Both the position numbers and the translations under genes were made by a program. This document shows positions 41,877 to 54,899 of a stretch of 64,000 bases of DNA, piece after piece. Below the pieces are notes generated by a model. That model saw only the letters and a program-made list of their open reading frames with translations. It made no database searches and was not told the origin of the DNA. The stretch is from Viridothelium virens. Taxonomy: Eukaryota; Ascomycota; Dothideomycetes; Trypetheliales; Trypetheliaceae. Location: assembly GCA_010094025.1 (NCBI GenBank), contig ML991859.1, forward strand, positions 33,642 through 97,641, given 5' to 3'. The first letter of the stretch is position 1. Every line of letters starts with the position of its first letter.

Positions 41877-44800
41877 ATGGCCGACGCCGCCCCTTTTACG
41901 ACAGTACCACAGCCTCCCGATATCGACAGCAATATCCAAACGACCAGCCTGCGGTCAGATGGGCTCGATACTTCGAAAAATGACTATGAGAAGAGCGCTG
42001 TGCGTGAACATGAGGACTCTGTCATTGACGTTAAAGCAACCACAAATGAGGATCCTGCTAGCAAAGCAAAGTCTGAACAAGAGAATACAACCCGATTCTT
42101 CAAAGACTTCTCGCGTCTGCTCTCTTATGCGACTACTATTGACCGCGTCTTGTTCATTTTTGCTGTGATTTGTTCGGCGGGCTCTGGCACAGCACTTCCG
42201 CTCATGAATATCGTGGTTTTTGGCAAGTTGAGTGTCAATTTTACCGAATATTCCATACCCGGCAGTGGAGTTTCGAAGAACCAATTTCTCTCTCAACTCG
42301 ACCATAACGCCCTCTACATTGTCTATCTCTTCATTGGGAGATTCACCCTCGAATACGTCTCGATATTCGCCTTCCGCATGGTAGGAATTCGTATCTCCGC
42401 AGCAATTCGCCTTGCATATCTTTCAGCACTTCTCGGTCAGTCAATTAGCGTAGTAGACAAGCTTCCATCGGGCTCTGCTACAGATTCACTCACCACTGCG
42501 GCAAATACGATCCAAATGGGCATTTCCGATAAGTTGGGACTTCTCATACAGTCACTGAGTCTCCTAATTACCGCTTATGTTGTGGCTTTTAAATGGTCGT
42601 GGAAATTAACACTCGTGTCCAGCTCCTCTATTGTTTTTGTCGTTCTTGCCTACTCTGTCATCATGCCATTTTGGATCAAACTTTACCGGGCTGTCATCAA
42701 ATACAATGCGGAGGCTGCCGGCATCGCAGGGGAAGCATTTCAATCCATCAGGACGGTCAAAGCACTTTGTGCCGAAGATGCCATGATCAGAAAACATGCA
42801 GAATGGATTTCAAAGGCAAGGAGAAAAGGTGTACAAATGTCGCCTTGGAGTGCAGCCCAGTACGCCCCTGGTGAGTCACTTCAAAGACATTGCACTGACA
42901 ACCCGCATTGATGAAATCTTGTTGCAGCATACTTTTCTATTTACGGAAACATGGCATTGACCTTTTGGCTGGGTGTTCATCTCTACAGTAAAGGCGAAAT
43001 CACCAACATAGGGAACGTGCTTACGGTGCTGTTCTCTGTGCTCCTTGTTGTGACCGCAATAGGAGGTATCTTTGCTCCACTTCAAGGACTGACGAAGGCG
43101 ATAACTGCTTCTGCACCTCTACTCAAAGTTATCGATTCACCTACAAGCCCTACCTCTGGACTCAGAAACCCAGATGTCCAAGCGAACTCCGACATATATT
43201 TCCATGACGTTTCATTCGCATATCCGAACCGGCCATATACCCAAGTCTTGAAAGGCTTGGACCTTGTGATACCTGCTGGCAAGATCACCGCCCTTGTAGG
43301 GCCATCCGGTTGTGGTAAGAGCACCCTTGTCGGGCTTCTAGAAAGGTGGTACCAGCTTTCGGATATCAATGAGAGGCTTGAGAATAAGACTCAGGATAAG
43401 AAGCTTGGTCGCGCTGATAAGAAAAAAGAAAAGGCTGCGAAAAAAGAGAAAAAGGCAGCGCAAGGCACTCTGGAAACATTTGACAAGAGTGGACAGAGGG
43501 CCACTGCCACCGAAAAGGATGAGACTGCTGCTCACTTGTCGGACGATCAACAAGTTGTGCTACAAAATTCTGGCTCAATATTGGTTGGAGACCATCCCAT
43601 CGAATCTTTGGACCTTACGTGGTGGAGATCGTCCATCGGACTTGTACAGCAGGAGCCTTTTCTCTTCAATAAGACTGTGTTTGAGAATGTCGAGCTCGGC
43701 CTTGTTGGATCACAGTGGGAGCACGAAAGCGCTGATGTGAAAAGAAAGCTCGTTCAGAGGGCATGCGAGGATGCTTTCGCAGACGAGTTCATCCAACGCC
43801 TTCCCCAACGGTATGAAACGATGGTCGGAGAAAGTGGCATTAAATTGAGTGGTGGTCAGCGGCAACGGATTGCGATTGCTCGCAGCATCGTGAAACAACC
43901 GTCTATCCTCATTTTGGATGAGGCTACGAGCGCCATTGATATTAAAGGTGAGCGTATAGTGCAAGCGGCACTTGATCGCGTCTCTAAGGGACGGACTACT
44001 ATTACAATTGCCCACCGACTCTCAACAATTAAGAAAGCCGACCACATCATTGTCCTCAAAGAAGGTAGAGCTGTCGAAAGCGGTACACATGATGGTCTCT
44101 TAGGAAAGTCGGAAGGCCTCTATGCCAGCCTTGTACTTGCACAGCACCTTGAGCTTGGAGCCAGCGACGATGAAGATCAGAGACTCGAAAATGGTAAATC
44201 TTGGGAGCCTCTGGAAGATTTACTTACAACACAACGCTCCGAGGAACAACAAGTCCACAACCAGCAAACCGAGAATGATCGAAAGCTGCGAAGCTTTGTT
44301 CGATCTATGGGGCTTCTGGTTTATGAACAGAGACGGCATTATATCCTCTACTTATTGATCATCTCCACAGCAGGCAGTTGTGGTGCTGTGTTCGCTACAC
44401 AGAGCTTCCTAACGTCGAACTTGATCACCGTCTTTCAGTTCACAGGCAGTAAACTTATAGAACGAGGCAACTTCTGGTCTCTTATGTTCTTCGTTCTTGC
44501 GCTGTTTGTTGGACTAGCATATGGAGTAATTGGCTTTTGTACCAACGCAGTGTCTACCCATTTGAGTAGTCATTACCGCCAAGAATACTTTGAGTCCATC
44601 ATTCGAAAACCCATTTCATTTTTTGATAAAGAAGGCAATTCCTCTGGCACATTGACAGGACGTGTTAGCAATGATCCAACGCAAATACAAGAGCTCCTCG
44701 GTCCGAATATGGCGCTACCACTGATTGGACTCTTCAATATGATCGCCTGCACGATCATTTCTTTCGTATTTGGATGGAAACTTACCTTGGTATCATTAAG

Positions 44801-46079
44801 TGGCGCTCTTCCGGTGATACTTGGTGCAGCTTACATGCGCATGCGTTACGAGCTTCAATTCGAATCGTACAATGCGAAGGTTTTCGCTGAATCCTCCGAA
44901 TTTGCTGCGGAAGCAATTGGTGCTTTTCGTACGGTTGCAGCCTTGACGATGGAACACAGCATTTCCAGTCGTTACGAGGTTCTTTTGAAGGACCATGTTG
45001 ACAAGGCTTTTCGCAAGGCCCGATACGCCGTTCTGGTCTTTTCTCTGTCGGATTCCGTTGAACTATTGTGCATGGCACTTTGCCTGTGGTATGGAGGCCA
45101 GCTAATAGCGAACAGAGAATATGATATCCAGTCATTCTTCGTTATCTATATCGCCATTGTACAAAATGGACAGCAAGCAGGCCAATTCCTTGCTTTTACG
45201 GGCAATGCTGCTAATGCAACAGCTGCTGCGAATCGAATAATCGACTTCCGTGAAGGTTCAGAATTCCAACATGAGGATCAACAGGCTAGCCCTCAACAAA
45301 TACTGGGGGATGAAAAGAGAGAAGGCTTCTCGGTAGATTTTCGTCATGTGGACTTTACTTATCCAACGCGGGAAACGCCGGTCTTTCATGACCTGAACAT
45401 CAGCATCGGAACCAACAAATATGTGGCCATCGTTGGCCCGTCTGGATGCGGCAAATCCACCATCACTGCTCTTCTCGCCCGATTCTATGAAGTCTCCGCT
45501 GGGGAAATACAAATTGATGGAGTAGATATTTCGAATACGTCCATTAATGAATACAGGTCGCAGATTTCTTTAGTCAGCCAAGAACCGACTATTTTCAAGG
45601 GCACTGTACGGGAGAACCTCATTCTTGGCTTGCCTGATGCCGATAGTATCAGCAATGCCGATATTGAGGAGGCTTGCTCAGCTGCACAGATTCACGACTT
45701 TGTCATCTCACTGCCAGATGGTTACAGCACGGCTCTTATGGCGGGTACTCATGCTTCAATGTCTGGAGGACAAAAGCAACGAATGTGTATTGCAAGAGCC
45801 CTTCTTCGCAGGCCAAGATTGTTGCTTCTAGATGAAGCTACCAGCGCCCTCGATTCTCAGAACGAGAGGCTTGTACAGACCGTCGTTGAAGAAATTGCAA
45901 GTCGTGGAAACGTTACTGTGGTCGTTGTGGCTCATCGTCTTTCAACGGTACAAAACGTTGATCGTATCATTGTTCTTGGTGAGAGTGGACGTATCATGGA
46001 AGAAGGTTCGCATATGGAGCTTTTACAGAAGAAAGGGGTATACTGGGGAATGTGTCAAGCACAAGCTCTAGATAGATAG
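41877..46079 (+). CDS. Full-size ABCB (MDR/P-glycoprotein-type) transporter
   Basis: An ATP-driven exporter with layout TMD1-NBD1-TMD2-NBD2. Exons 41877-42870 and 42928-46079 give 1381 residues. The N-terminal 80 residues are hydrophilic, then six spans. NBD1 has Walker A GPSGCGKST at about 456-464, signature KLSGGQRQRIAIARS, Walker B ILILDEATSAID and H-loop IAHRLSTI. NBD2 has GPSGCGKST, SMSGGQKQRMCIARA, LLLLDEATSALD and VAHRLSTV. Both sites keep the catalytic glutamate, so both should be active. Unusual is an insertion of about 70 residues in NBD1 between Walker A and the Q-loop, at 43356-43571. It is very rich in lysine (DKKKEKAAKKEKKAA) and reads in one frame without splice sites. The substrate is unknown; relatives export azoles, mycotoxins or a-factor-type peptides. 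Confidence 0.93.
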
Positions 46080-47799
46080 ACACACTTTGGAGGTCATAAT
46101 GTTGGAGTCGAATCTCTGCTCGTCTCGAAATCTAATTTCGAATTCTCTTCTCCTTTTTCAGACTCGACCCAACCTGTACACTAGAAAATTGAAGTCTTGT
46201 ATCGAGATGTATAGCATGTCAGATAATAATGAAGCAGTCACTGGATGGAACTAAAGGCAGTTGTACTTGTCTTTTCTGAGTAAACGAAGAGTTTCCCGCT
46301 AGTAGTCCCAGACTCAAGCTTTGCGTCCACTTAAGTTAAACTTGGAGTCTACAGTACCTACATATGAGCCAAACAGGACAGAAGTAGGTAATCTCTGAAT
46401 TGATACCAATTCTTGAGCTCTCGAGAAATTCTCCAGTACCCAGCGCGATTATGTCTTACATGTCGGACTAAATCGGCGTCGATCCTTGTGTTCCGCTCCG
46501 CTGTCGGAATGTGTGCCGCTCCTCTTCGTTTTCTCCGCTTGGAGGTTATGACTCTGCCAACATCACCAGGAATTCGCAGTCATACTTCTAAGGAACCAAA
46601 GTTGACAGCCATTGCAATACCCCTCGATTGAATCCTCGAGAAATGAATGATTCGGTATCCATGGGAACGTATACTCTATCTCTGAGTGTGTCTCGTGAAC
46701 CATCGAGCATATTCCTGAGTACTCCATCCCACGGTTACCACGAAGTGGCTGAAGTTTCAATGCTGTTTCTGAATTTATGCAGTCGTTCGTGTGAAGAGAC
46801 AATGCTAAACAAGACTATGTAGATCACCTTCCAGTATCCCTCGTACCTTTACGTAAACCCAAATCCCTACCTTAGCGCCATGAAGTGTGTTGACCCAAGC
46901 ATTCATGTTGTGTTCGCGTGTACCGCTACCATCTTTCTGGCCTCGAGGAAAATTTGCTTTGGAATTCGCTACAAACCCTACTCCAACAGACTCTCGAACG
47001 GTCTCACGTCCCCGATTGCGATCGAACCCCAATGCGACCCTCTTAGACCTACAATTCTATATTCTTTGTCGAAAAATGACCACATTTTCTATTGAAGAGT
47101 AAAAGATGCTCCAGTCCTCGTAGAAGGCATACAGGTTGTCGAATGGGTAGCGGGACATATATCCTCCACATAATCAGTATAAGTGTGTTCAGTTGGAAGG
47201 GGAGTTAAATAAAAATACAGACTGGCATGGAACTTTGGGTACGGAACTGGCAGTTTACAGCGAGATATCCAGTCATCAAGAAAACTGATCAATTCGCGTG
47301 TCATGCCTATGTTCTGAGACTACTTCAATCAGGCACCAACTCTCCGTTCGAGCTTGGGTCAATGAGCTGATGGCTTCACTCGTATCTTACCGACCAGAAC
47401 GAACAAGATGTAGCCTTAATCTACCATCCAAAAGACTACCGGCGTCTGCTGGATCAAGCGCTTTCCTATACGGCATAATGGCAATTGACCTCTTCGATCT
47501 CTCCTTCGAGTCTTGTCTATGCAATAGGTCTTGAAATTACTGCCAGAAGAAGGCTTCAAAATCCTCTACGATGTAGTCATCATCAGGTTGGCTTCACGAG
47601 GAAGGCAACAAGGCTTGTATACTGTATATTTTCTGGATCAATAACACTAATTTGAAGCACTGATTCGAGTTCAAGAGGAGCGAATTCCGAAGTGATAATA
47701 TCATGCTTTGACTCATGCTTTTGGCCTGGACTAAGGATACACGCATGTTAAGAAAAATTCAGGTCAGTCAAGGAAGGATAACTACGATACAATCTTTCC
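46080..47799. other. 1.7-kb spacer, ABC transporter / glucuronoyl esterase
   Basis: Convergent spacer. Several short frames on both strands; none recognised. The minus-strand frames between 46805 and 47304 follow one another and might be a decayed gene, but no family could be named. Confidence 0.35.
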
Positions 47800-49056
47800 C
47801 TATGCTAATGTCGGGACTTGCCATGGTGTCCAGCTCGCATTAAATGTCCAGCTACCAACAGTCCTGAAGATCGAGGTGTTTACCTGTTCATCCAGAAGAA
47901 ATCTGTTGAAGAAAGCATTGATCTCCGAGATCTGGTCATTTGGGAAAGAACAGTGGTCGTGAGGACCATCTTGTGAGAATCCTTGATGGTCTGTAGCTCC
48001 GAGTGCCTGGTAAATCTTGTTGGCTGCTGTCATACATTCGAGATTACTGAAATCTCCCAACCACAGGAACCCCACATTCTCCGTCGAGTACAATCCTCTG
48101 GGTGCAACGAGACCGGCGAGTTCATGGTGATCCACAGGTAGTAATCCGACAGTGTAGTTAGTGGCCGCAAACTGATTAAAAGCTGTCGAAAACCACACAT
48201 TCTCCCCCACAATCTCATTAGCCGTTTGTGTAGCCAAATTCTGGTTCACCAACATATCTCGGCTCGTTCGCCAACAAGCATCTCCACCGGATCCGCTCTC
48301 CTGTGGAATGGTCAATGCGATACGCTCATCAAAGGCACCGGCCACTATTGCTCCCTTTCCATTTCGCGAGCAGCCAGTCACAGCCAATTTCTCAGGATTG
48401 ATTTGGGCTGCGGGAAGCATCTCCAAACTATCAACAACTCGACTGACAGCCCAAGCCCAAGCCATCAAAGCACCGGCAGTTGCGTTTTTGCCGTATAGAT
48501 CATAGAACAGACCGACACCACGGCTGCTCTGATCGTTTTGCTGCGCAATGTTATCGATATTGAGCGTGATGACTGCTACATTTGAAGGTATTGGAATGCT
48601 CGGGGCATCATACACGATTACAGCGGGGTAAGGAGCTTTTCCGCTGGTGGGATATGTGATAGGAACAGAGAAACTGATCGTCTTTGATCCGACACCAGCG
48701 TTAATGGTAAGTGCTTTGTTGGCGAATGTAGGCGTGAATGTCGAGGGCTGTGGAGGTTTGTCACCAAGCTCGTATTTCTGAAACAAGGCACGGATTTGTT
48801 CTGCTCGGCATTGCCAGTCGGATTGGTTTGTCACCCTCCCAGCATCAAGGAGTTGGAATGGATCCGGGAGTACATAAGTCTGATTGACGAGTGAAAAGTC
48901 GGACGGCAATTCTGAACATTGGCTTGGAACGCCGTATCCAACTATTACCATTGTCAGAATGAGATGGTTTTGTATTTACGAGAGCTTACATTCATGCCCA
49001 TGCGACTGCGCCGAGACGAGGCCAGCAAAGAGGGACAAGAGCAAGGAAGAAAGCAT
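47800..49056 (-). CDS. 4-O-methyl-glucuronoyl methylesterase, CE15, secreted
   Basis: Cleaves the ester between lignin alcohols and 4-O-methylglucuronic acid side chains of xylan outside the cell, helping break lignin-carbohydrate bonds. Exons 49056-48990 and 48941-47800 give 402 residues. The first exon is a signal peptide (MLSSLLLSLFAGLVSAQSHGHE). The CE15 hallmark VTGCSRNGKGAIVAG contains the nucleophile Ser214. The catalytic acid is in IPQESGSGGDACWR (about Glu237). The histidine is in DGPHDHCSFP (about His352). No cellulose-binding CBM1 is attached, although many homologues carry one. Conserved cysteines for disulphides are present. It suggests a plant-biomass lifestyle. Confidence 0.93.
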
Positions 49057-51474
49057 GATTGCGGAATAGGAATCCTATCTCAGATGAGTTGCCTTTGTTG
49101 ATGTGGCACTGAGTGTGTAGTTGCTAAACAAGTTTGTTGAAGTGAACGGAGCATTCAGTGAATTTAAAGGCGCTCCGCGACCTTGAAATACTTGAACTTG
49201 ATGATTATATTCTCATTTAACCGTATAAAAGCTTTATCCGCAACATCTCCCAGAGTGTATTATAAGAGTCCTGACCATTCTACGGTTCTGACCTATCAGA
49301 TTCTATTGATCATCGAGAGGATATTTAGCCGTGAGAGAACCTTAAACAAGTACACAGTTCCGTCGGTCCGTGGTCCCGGGGTTCTGCAGGGCAGAATATT
49401 GCAATCCTAATTTATGATCGACGAAAATCCCAGACCCCAACAAGGATAAATGTGGGACACCAGTCACGTGGAGTTCGGGAAAAAGAGCGCCGTGTGGTGT
49501 TCCAAGAGCTATATATGAGTAGATGCGCGACAGGTCGGGTATAATGCACTCCGCTGCCAATGGGTTTCAGTGGCATATCTAATTCCATTCTTCCGGGTCA
49601 CATTGTTCTGCGTTCGGCTTCTCAATTCTTAGCGGGCAAATACGTCATTCGTGTCGGCTGACACGCTCAGTACCTAGGTAGTCTTGCTAGCTATACTGAC
49701 AGGCCAAAACTACTCAATTTGAACCTGATCGTGAGCCTAATACGTCGTAGGGAATATTGTTGCATGGGGGATTTCTGATCTTCGATGGGTAGGCGACGTT
49801 ACTAAAGATTAGAGGAAATGTTGCCGCCGTTTTCGGGAGAAGACTGATTCGTTGCAATTCTATCCGTCTGTACAATCGCATTTTTCATGACTTCATAACA
49901 TTGTATAAAGTAGCTTGACCACGTTGAGTCTGAAGAAGCGAAGATGTCCATCTTGTTGCCCTGCATCTAAAGTCCTGGAATGAATACAGACCGAGATTTG
50001 GAAGAAGTCATTGTTCAAGAGCTAGCACATCTTAAACACGCTATTTGCAAAGCTTCAAGGCTCGATGTACAGGGCAAAAGAGTGCGGGAGAGAGTTTGAC
50101 TGCACGTCTCCAGGAGGGTCTCCAGGAGGGTCTCCAGGAGGGTCTCCAACAGCGATTCAACGGCTATGGGAAAGTACTTACTCGGAAGGTTTGTAAAAAT
50201 CGATGGTGGATCAACTCAGCAGCCGTATCTCTTCTTCAAATCACCTCGTCAGCCCTGAAGCTCCACATGAGATTCTAAGACACAGTCACATCTACTCAGA
50301 TGGCAAGGTACGGCTGTATCTTTGGAATATGGATCATCTATCTCCTCGTCGAAGCCTGAATGCTCTTTCAATTTGACATAACGTTTATGAGAGTGAAAGT
50401 GCGAAAACCTATGGATTTGTCTGACACGATGTTGCGATAAAGACGATGCAGTAGAACAGGGGGTAGAGTACGAAGTTTGGACTAATGAAGGAAGTGAATC
50501 TCCTTCGTGTGTTCTAATTAGCAGTTTCCAGCATGCCTAGTCTATATTAATGAGCGAGAGAGGCATAGTATGTCTAGGCTTCGGGTGTGACATCAGAGTT
50601 GTGGCTCTAAGTCTTTTGTGCCGCAGGATAAATTCACACCTTAAAATCACTAAGTCATGTGCTTAGTTGTGAGGTCTTTCTCGAGTACGTAGCAAAACTC
50701 AATGACGTCGGCGCAATCTTCAGATGGAAGTTGAAGATCTCTGCAAGGTCGAACGAAATGTAAGAGACTGGCTTGCAAAAATCTGGCCATGGCCAAGGGG
50801 GAAAACAAAGAAAGGGCGGGTGTTTGGGGGGCATTCTTCAGTTAACAGTTCTAGAGAAGTTCGCCTTCAAGATGGGAGCAGACAGTAGAAATGGAAGGGG
50901 AAGCGACCGGGATCGAAGAGAAGGGCTACCAAGTCATAGGCGTGATACCGCTATTCGTACTGTATTTCTCTAATCCATAGACGTCGAAGGCTCCGAAGCG
51001 AGCTTTCCTCCTTCGCCCAGTCCCTACAAATCTTGGTCAACGTTGTGGGTCAAATATGGAAAAAAACTGGCTGATGTCATAACCTCCACATGTTTGTGAG
51101 AGTCTAACGATATCTCAATTGAATCTCATGGAGTTTATATAAGAGGTATATACAAGAGTCCAAATTCTCCACATGACCAGGAAGGCTTTTGAAGAGACTT
51201 TGAATGATGTACAACTGCTTGTGGTCTCGATGTATTAAAGGATTTTTCATGGCTAAAGACACATTGTAGAAGCATGAAAGATCTCGAGCACGCTCTTCCC
51301 TTTGCTGCCCCAAATATGGTGACCTGTCTTCTACACGAAGTCCTAGCTTGCTCAATGAAAAGTAGAACCTTGCCGGAGACCGAATTCGAAAGTTTGGGTG
51401 AGAGCATTCGAAATATGAGGATGTATGAATAAACGACGAGAGCTTGCGACTGAACACTTTCCGAATCGTATGAT
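49057..51474. other. 2.4-kb spacer with a short tandem repeat
   Basis: No supported gene. Frames at 50045-50278 and 50773-50973 lack recognisable domains. A 12-bp tandem repeat occurs at 50106-50152. TACCTAGGTA is found at 49671-49680. Confidence 0.4.
50106..50152 (+). repeat. 12-bp tandem repeat GTCTCCAGGAGG, three full copies plus a partial one
   Basis: Three perfect units (50106-50117, 50118-50129, 50130-50141) and a diverged partial fourth. In one frame they encode EGLQ repeats inside a 72-codon frame of unknown status. Confidence 0.85.
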
Positions 51475-53175
51475 CTATGTGCTGAATTTGAACCCTCCTT
51501 GGCGCTGTGAGAAAAACCCGTTGGGATCTTGGCGTTGCTGGATCGTTTTGAGCTGTTGATAAGTGCTGTTGCCAAAGCTTTGCAGGACCTGCTGGTCGTA
51601 CATGCCGTCGTTCGGAAAGATCGGATTATAAGATATCCAGCTGATGTCTCCGGACTTGTAATTAGTGGGAGCAATGCCGCCATAAGTCGATTGCTGATAG
51701 CTCTTGACCGAGTTGACCATAGTTTCCAAATAGCCAGGGCAAAGATTATCGCAGGTGGGATTGAGCCATGATACGTCGTACTCCATGAAAATTGTGTCTT
51801 GAAGAGTCAGTAGAACGAAATGAATCTCGTGCGATTGTCAAACTGTACCTCCGTTCGCGGCATCAAGGCCCAAGCGATTGCCACCGGCGTCAGCAGACGA
51901 TTGCTTCAAAGCTACCGGTAAGGGCTGGATGGCAAAGCTGAAGATTTGTATGTCTAGACTTTGAGCCATATATGCGAAAGCTTGCTTCTGAAACGATGTG
52001 TAGTGGTAGTCATAGAATGCCGTCATGTTGTCGTGAGGAAGATTTGGATAGGTACCCTCTCTGATCTGATACCGAAAACCGGACAGTGAGTAAGCGTTGT
52101 TGGCCGTGAGCAAGCTTGGATAACTTTGTGTTGATACGTTACTCGAGATTGGAGTGACTTTGTCAAACTCATCAAAGATACCAGCCGGTGGAGTCGGTCC
52201 ATCGTAGAAGTAAAACATGACAATGAGGCTAGCAAGATCATCAAGCGCAAAGTCATTCGTAACGATAATCGCTGCTTTAGGATCCGTGAAATTCTCTGTA
52301 AATTCTGCAGTTGCAGCAAGAATAGCTTCATGGTCAGTACCTGCGTAAACTTTGGTACCACCCCATACCTGACCGATATCAAAGGTCTTGAGCGTATATT
52401 TTGTGACAATTCCAAATTGATTGCCTCCACCTTGCATAGCAAAGAAGATATCTGAATTACTAGTTCGATTCGCGTTGATGATGGTACCGTTAGCAGTGAC
52501 GCACTCGACATTGACGAGAGTGTCTGCAGCAAAGCCCTTTGTCGTGTCAGAAGAGTGTACGGACGATCCAGCGCCCACGGTCTCTCGACTCACATATTGA
52601 CTAGTCAGAAAGCTGAGCCCTCCTCCAAGAATATATCCACCCACGCCTACGTGACCAAGACGTCCTCCAACGATTGCCTTGCCGTACTGATCAAGAACTG
52701 TAAGAGCCTCATCCCATCGACTACCAGGCCCAACGTCCGCAGTAGAATGATCAGTACTGATGGTTGTGTTCGCCAGATTGGGTCGGAATGAGATCAGAAT
52801 GCCTTGATTAACACTACTGAAACCGAAGTTGGGATTGTGTCCGCCAGATTTGAGGGCATACTGGACGTTCGTGTAATTGTTAAGAACCTTGACGGCGTAT
52901 GACACCTCTTCTGCCGAGCCGGGAAAGAAAGCGCATGCGGCGCGATTCTTGCTATTCCCTTCATTCCAGTAATCTGTATTTGTAGAGGCATAAAGAGAGT
53001 CCTGGGAAATGGTTTCCGATCCAAGCGGTCCAAGTGGATCAAGAGCTAGGTGACTTGGGTATTCGGCGTAGATTGCTTTACAAGCAGAGAGTGTAACATT
53101 GCTCTGGGCCAATGCAAGACGCGTAGCTAAGAGAAATCCGAGGAGAGATCGTGATATACCGAACAAGGGAAACAT
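51475..53175 (-). CDS. Secreted FAD-linked oxidase, BBE-like
   Basis: A berberine-bridge-enzyme-like flavoprotein that oxidises sugars, alcohols or secondary metabolites. Exons 53175-52594, 52536-51849 and 51797-51475 give 530 residues. A signal peptide follows ATG 53175 (FGISRSLLGFLLATRLALAQ). The PP-loop motif YALKSGGHNPNFG holds the FAD-binding histidine, about residue 113. GGYILGGGLSFLTSQY, NRTSNSDIFFAMQGGGNQFGIV and the C-terminal BBE domain SWISYNPIFPNDG follow. The 57-bp intron at 52537-52593 (donor GTGAGT, acceptor AAG) is a multiple of three without stops. Left in, it inserts 19 residues exactly at the conserved SQYGFAADT segment. The second-cysteine position of bicovalent family members is not Cys here, so FAD is probably held by the histidine only. 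Confidence 0.88.
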
Positions 53176-54829
53176 TATGAACCGTGCTTGCGAAGACAAG
53201 AGATCAAGTTGATTTAACGAGATCACTGGGTGGAGTGCGCCTTATACGAGAGTAATGACGATAGAAGTAGAGCAGTCAGTAACGACAGTAAGCAACGCAA
53301 TGAACTTCAAAAAGAAAAGAAATGTAGATTATCACGCGCAGATGTATCTAGACACGCAATACGCTACTCTAACGCTAACTGATTGTAACGGTAGTGAGGG
53401 TTGAGAGTCTATGTGAACGTCAGCCCTCACGAAATCATCATAGTAATCTTACCGTATATGGTGTCCGCCGTTCTATTTCACAAGCTTCTGAACACTCTCC
53501 ACTCCTTTTACCGGGCGCTGCCGAGATGGTGGATATCAGCCTTCGACCGGCTGATCATTCGTCGTACTTTGACCCTCAGCACGGACAGCGCCTACGGCCG
53601 ATAGAAACCTGCAAGACGCCATCTTAATTTCTTCAGATATGCGTTGAAAGGTGGGCAAACGATACTGGAAACGGCGTCCGCCGCATGCAGATCTTTTCTA
53701 CTTGAAGCAGCTATCCGAACCTAAGTCCTATTTTTAGTTGAGTCCCACTTACCCTTGACTTTAAACTAACCGTTGCTATTGTCTTGTGCTGATCCCAAGA
53801 ACACTCAGGACATTTAACGAACCCATGATGTTCCTGAAAAGGGCATGTCTCCAGCCGAACCCGGCGACCAGGAATCGAAACAGGATCATCTCATCTTGGC
53901 TCGCGATAGTTTCCTAGATGCCATGTTCTAGGTGCAACCCTACCTCCCAGTTTTTGTTCCGAGAAATTGAATGCAGTACTCCATTGATGCATGTTTATAC
54001 TATTCCAGGGGGGTGTTGGACAATCTGCGATGTGAATGAACATTGTTCACGACCGAGGTGTAAACGTTGTAAGCAGGAGATGGTGATAAACACCCACACG
54101 CGCTGGGATGCAAGAAGTTTTCCTCTTAAAACAAGATACTTTTAGTGGAAAGCTAACATCGGATATTGCTCTTCCGCTCACTTTTCCAAGGGCAATCCCG
54201 GCCTGCTTGGACTTATGGTCAGAAAAATTCCACGTAACGCTCACACACCCAGAAATGATCAAATTAGGATAGGCGATTTTTCCCACGAATAGCTCATGCA
54301 CGTATATGTGGAATATAGATGAGGTTCACGCTCATTTAGAACGCTGAATTTTGACCCCACGTCCACAGTAATAGGAGAACTTCCACCATGCGTTTCTGCT
54401 TCTCCCAATTATGAATCTCTGCACCTGGGTCATGCAAATATGACCAGGAGATCTCCCCGACGCTTGACAGCTTCACGCGACATCTCGGGAGCTGCAAATG
54501 CCATAACTGTCTTCCCCCAGTTCTGTAAAGCAGCAGAGTTACTCAAGACCAGAGTGAGAACTACAATAAGAGCCTTGATGGTGGATAATGTAAGAAGGGC
54601 ACCGAGGAGGCCACCGAGATGTGCCGACATCGAAGAGAGATCATGATGCGAACCGATGGCGAGAATATCGACTGGTCAGTTATCAGAGAGTTTTACGCTT
54701 TCCACTTTTCTTTCTAGTAGATGAATTAATGTACAAGCATTTTTCTGCGAAAGCTCTACCTGTTCAACCCTCCGCTTATGTGTGCAGAGCAGACCCAGTC
54801 ACCTAAGGGTCTGTGCGCTCCACCTGGAG
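53176..54829. other. 1.65-kb spacer, no gene recognised
   Basis: Divergent to nothing obvious on the right. Frames at 53394-53627, 53918-54145 and 54047-54301 carry no recognisable motif. Confidence 0.4.
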
Positions 54830-54899
54830 AAATGTACCCGAACCTAACCACCAATCCACTCAACCTTCCGAATTCTATCATCGACGATGATCAGTACCA

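Noticed and set aside
34254-46079. Secondary-metabolite gene cluster around the enoyl reductase and ABC transporter
   Set aside because: No polyketide synthase, NRPS, terpene synthase or dimethylallyl transferase backbone gene is in the window.
46805-47304. Consecutive minus-strand frames that might be a decayed enzyme gene
   Set aside because: The segments could not be tied to any family or linked by splice sites.
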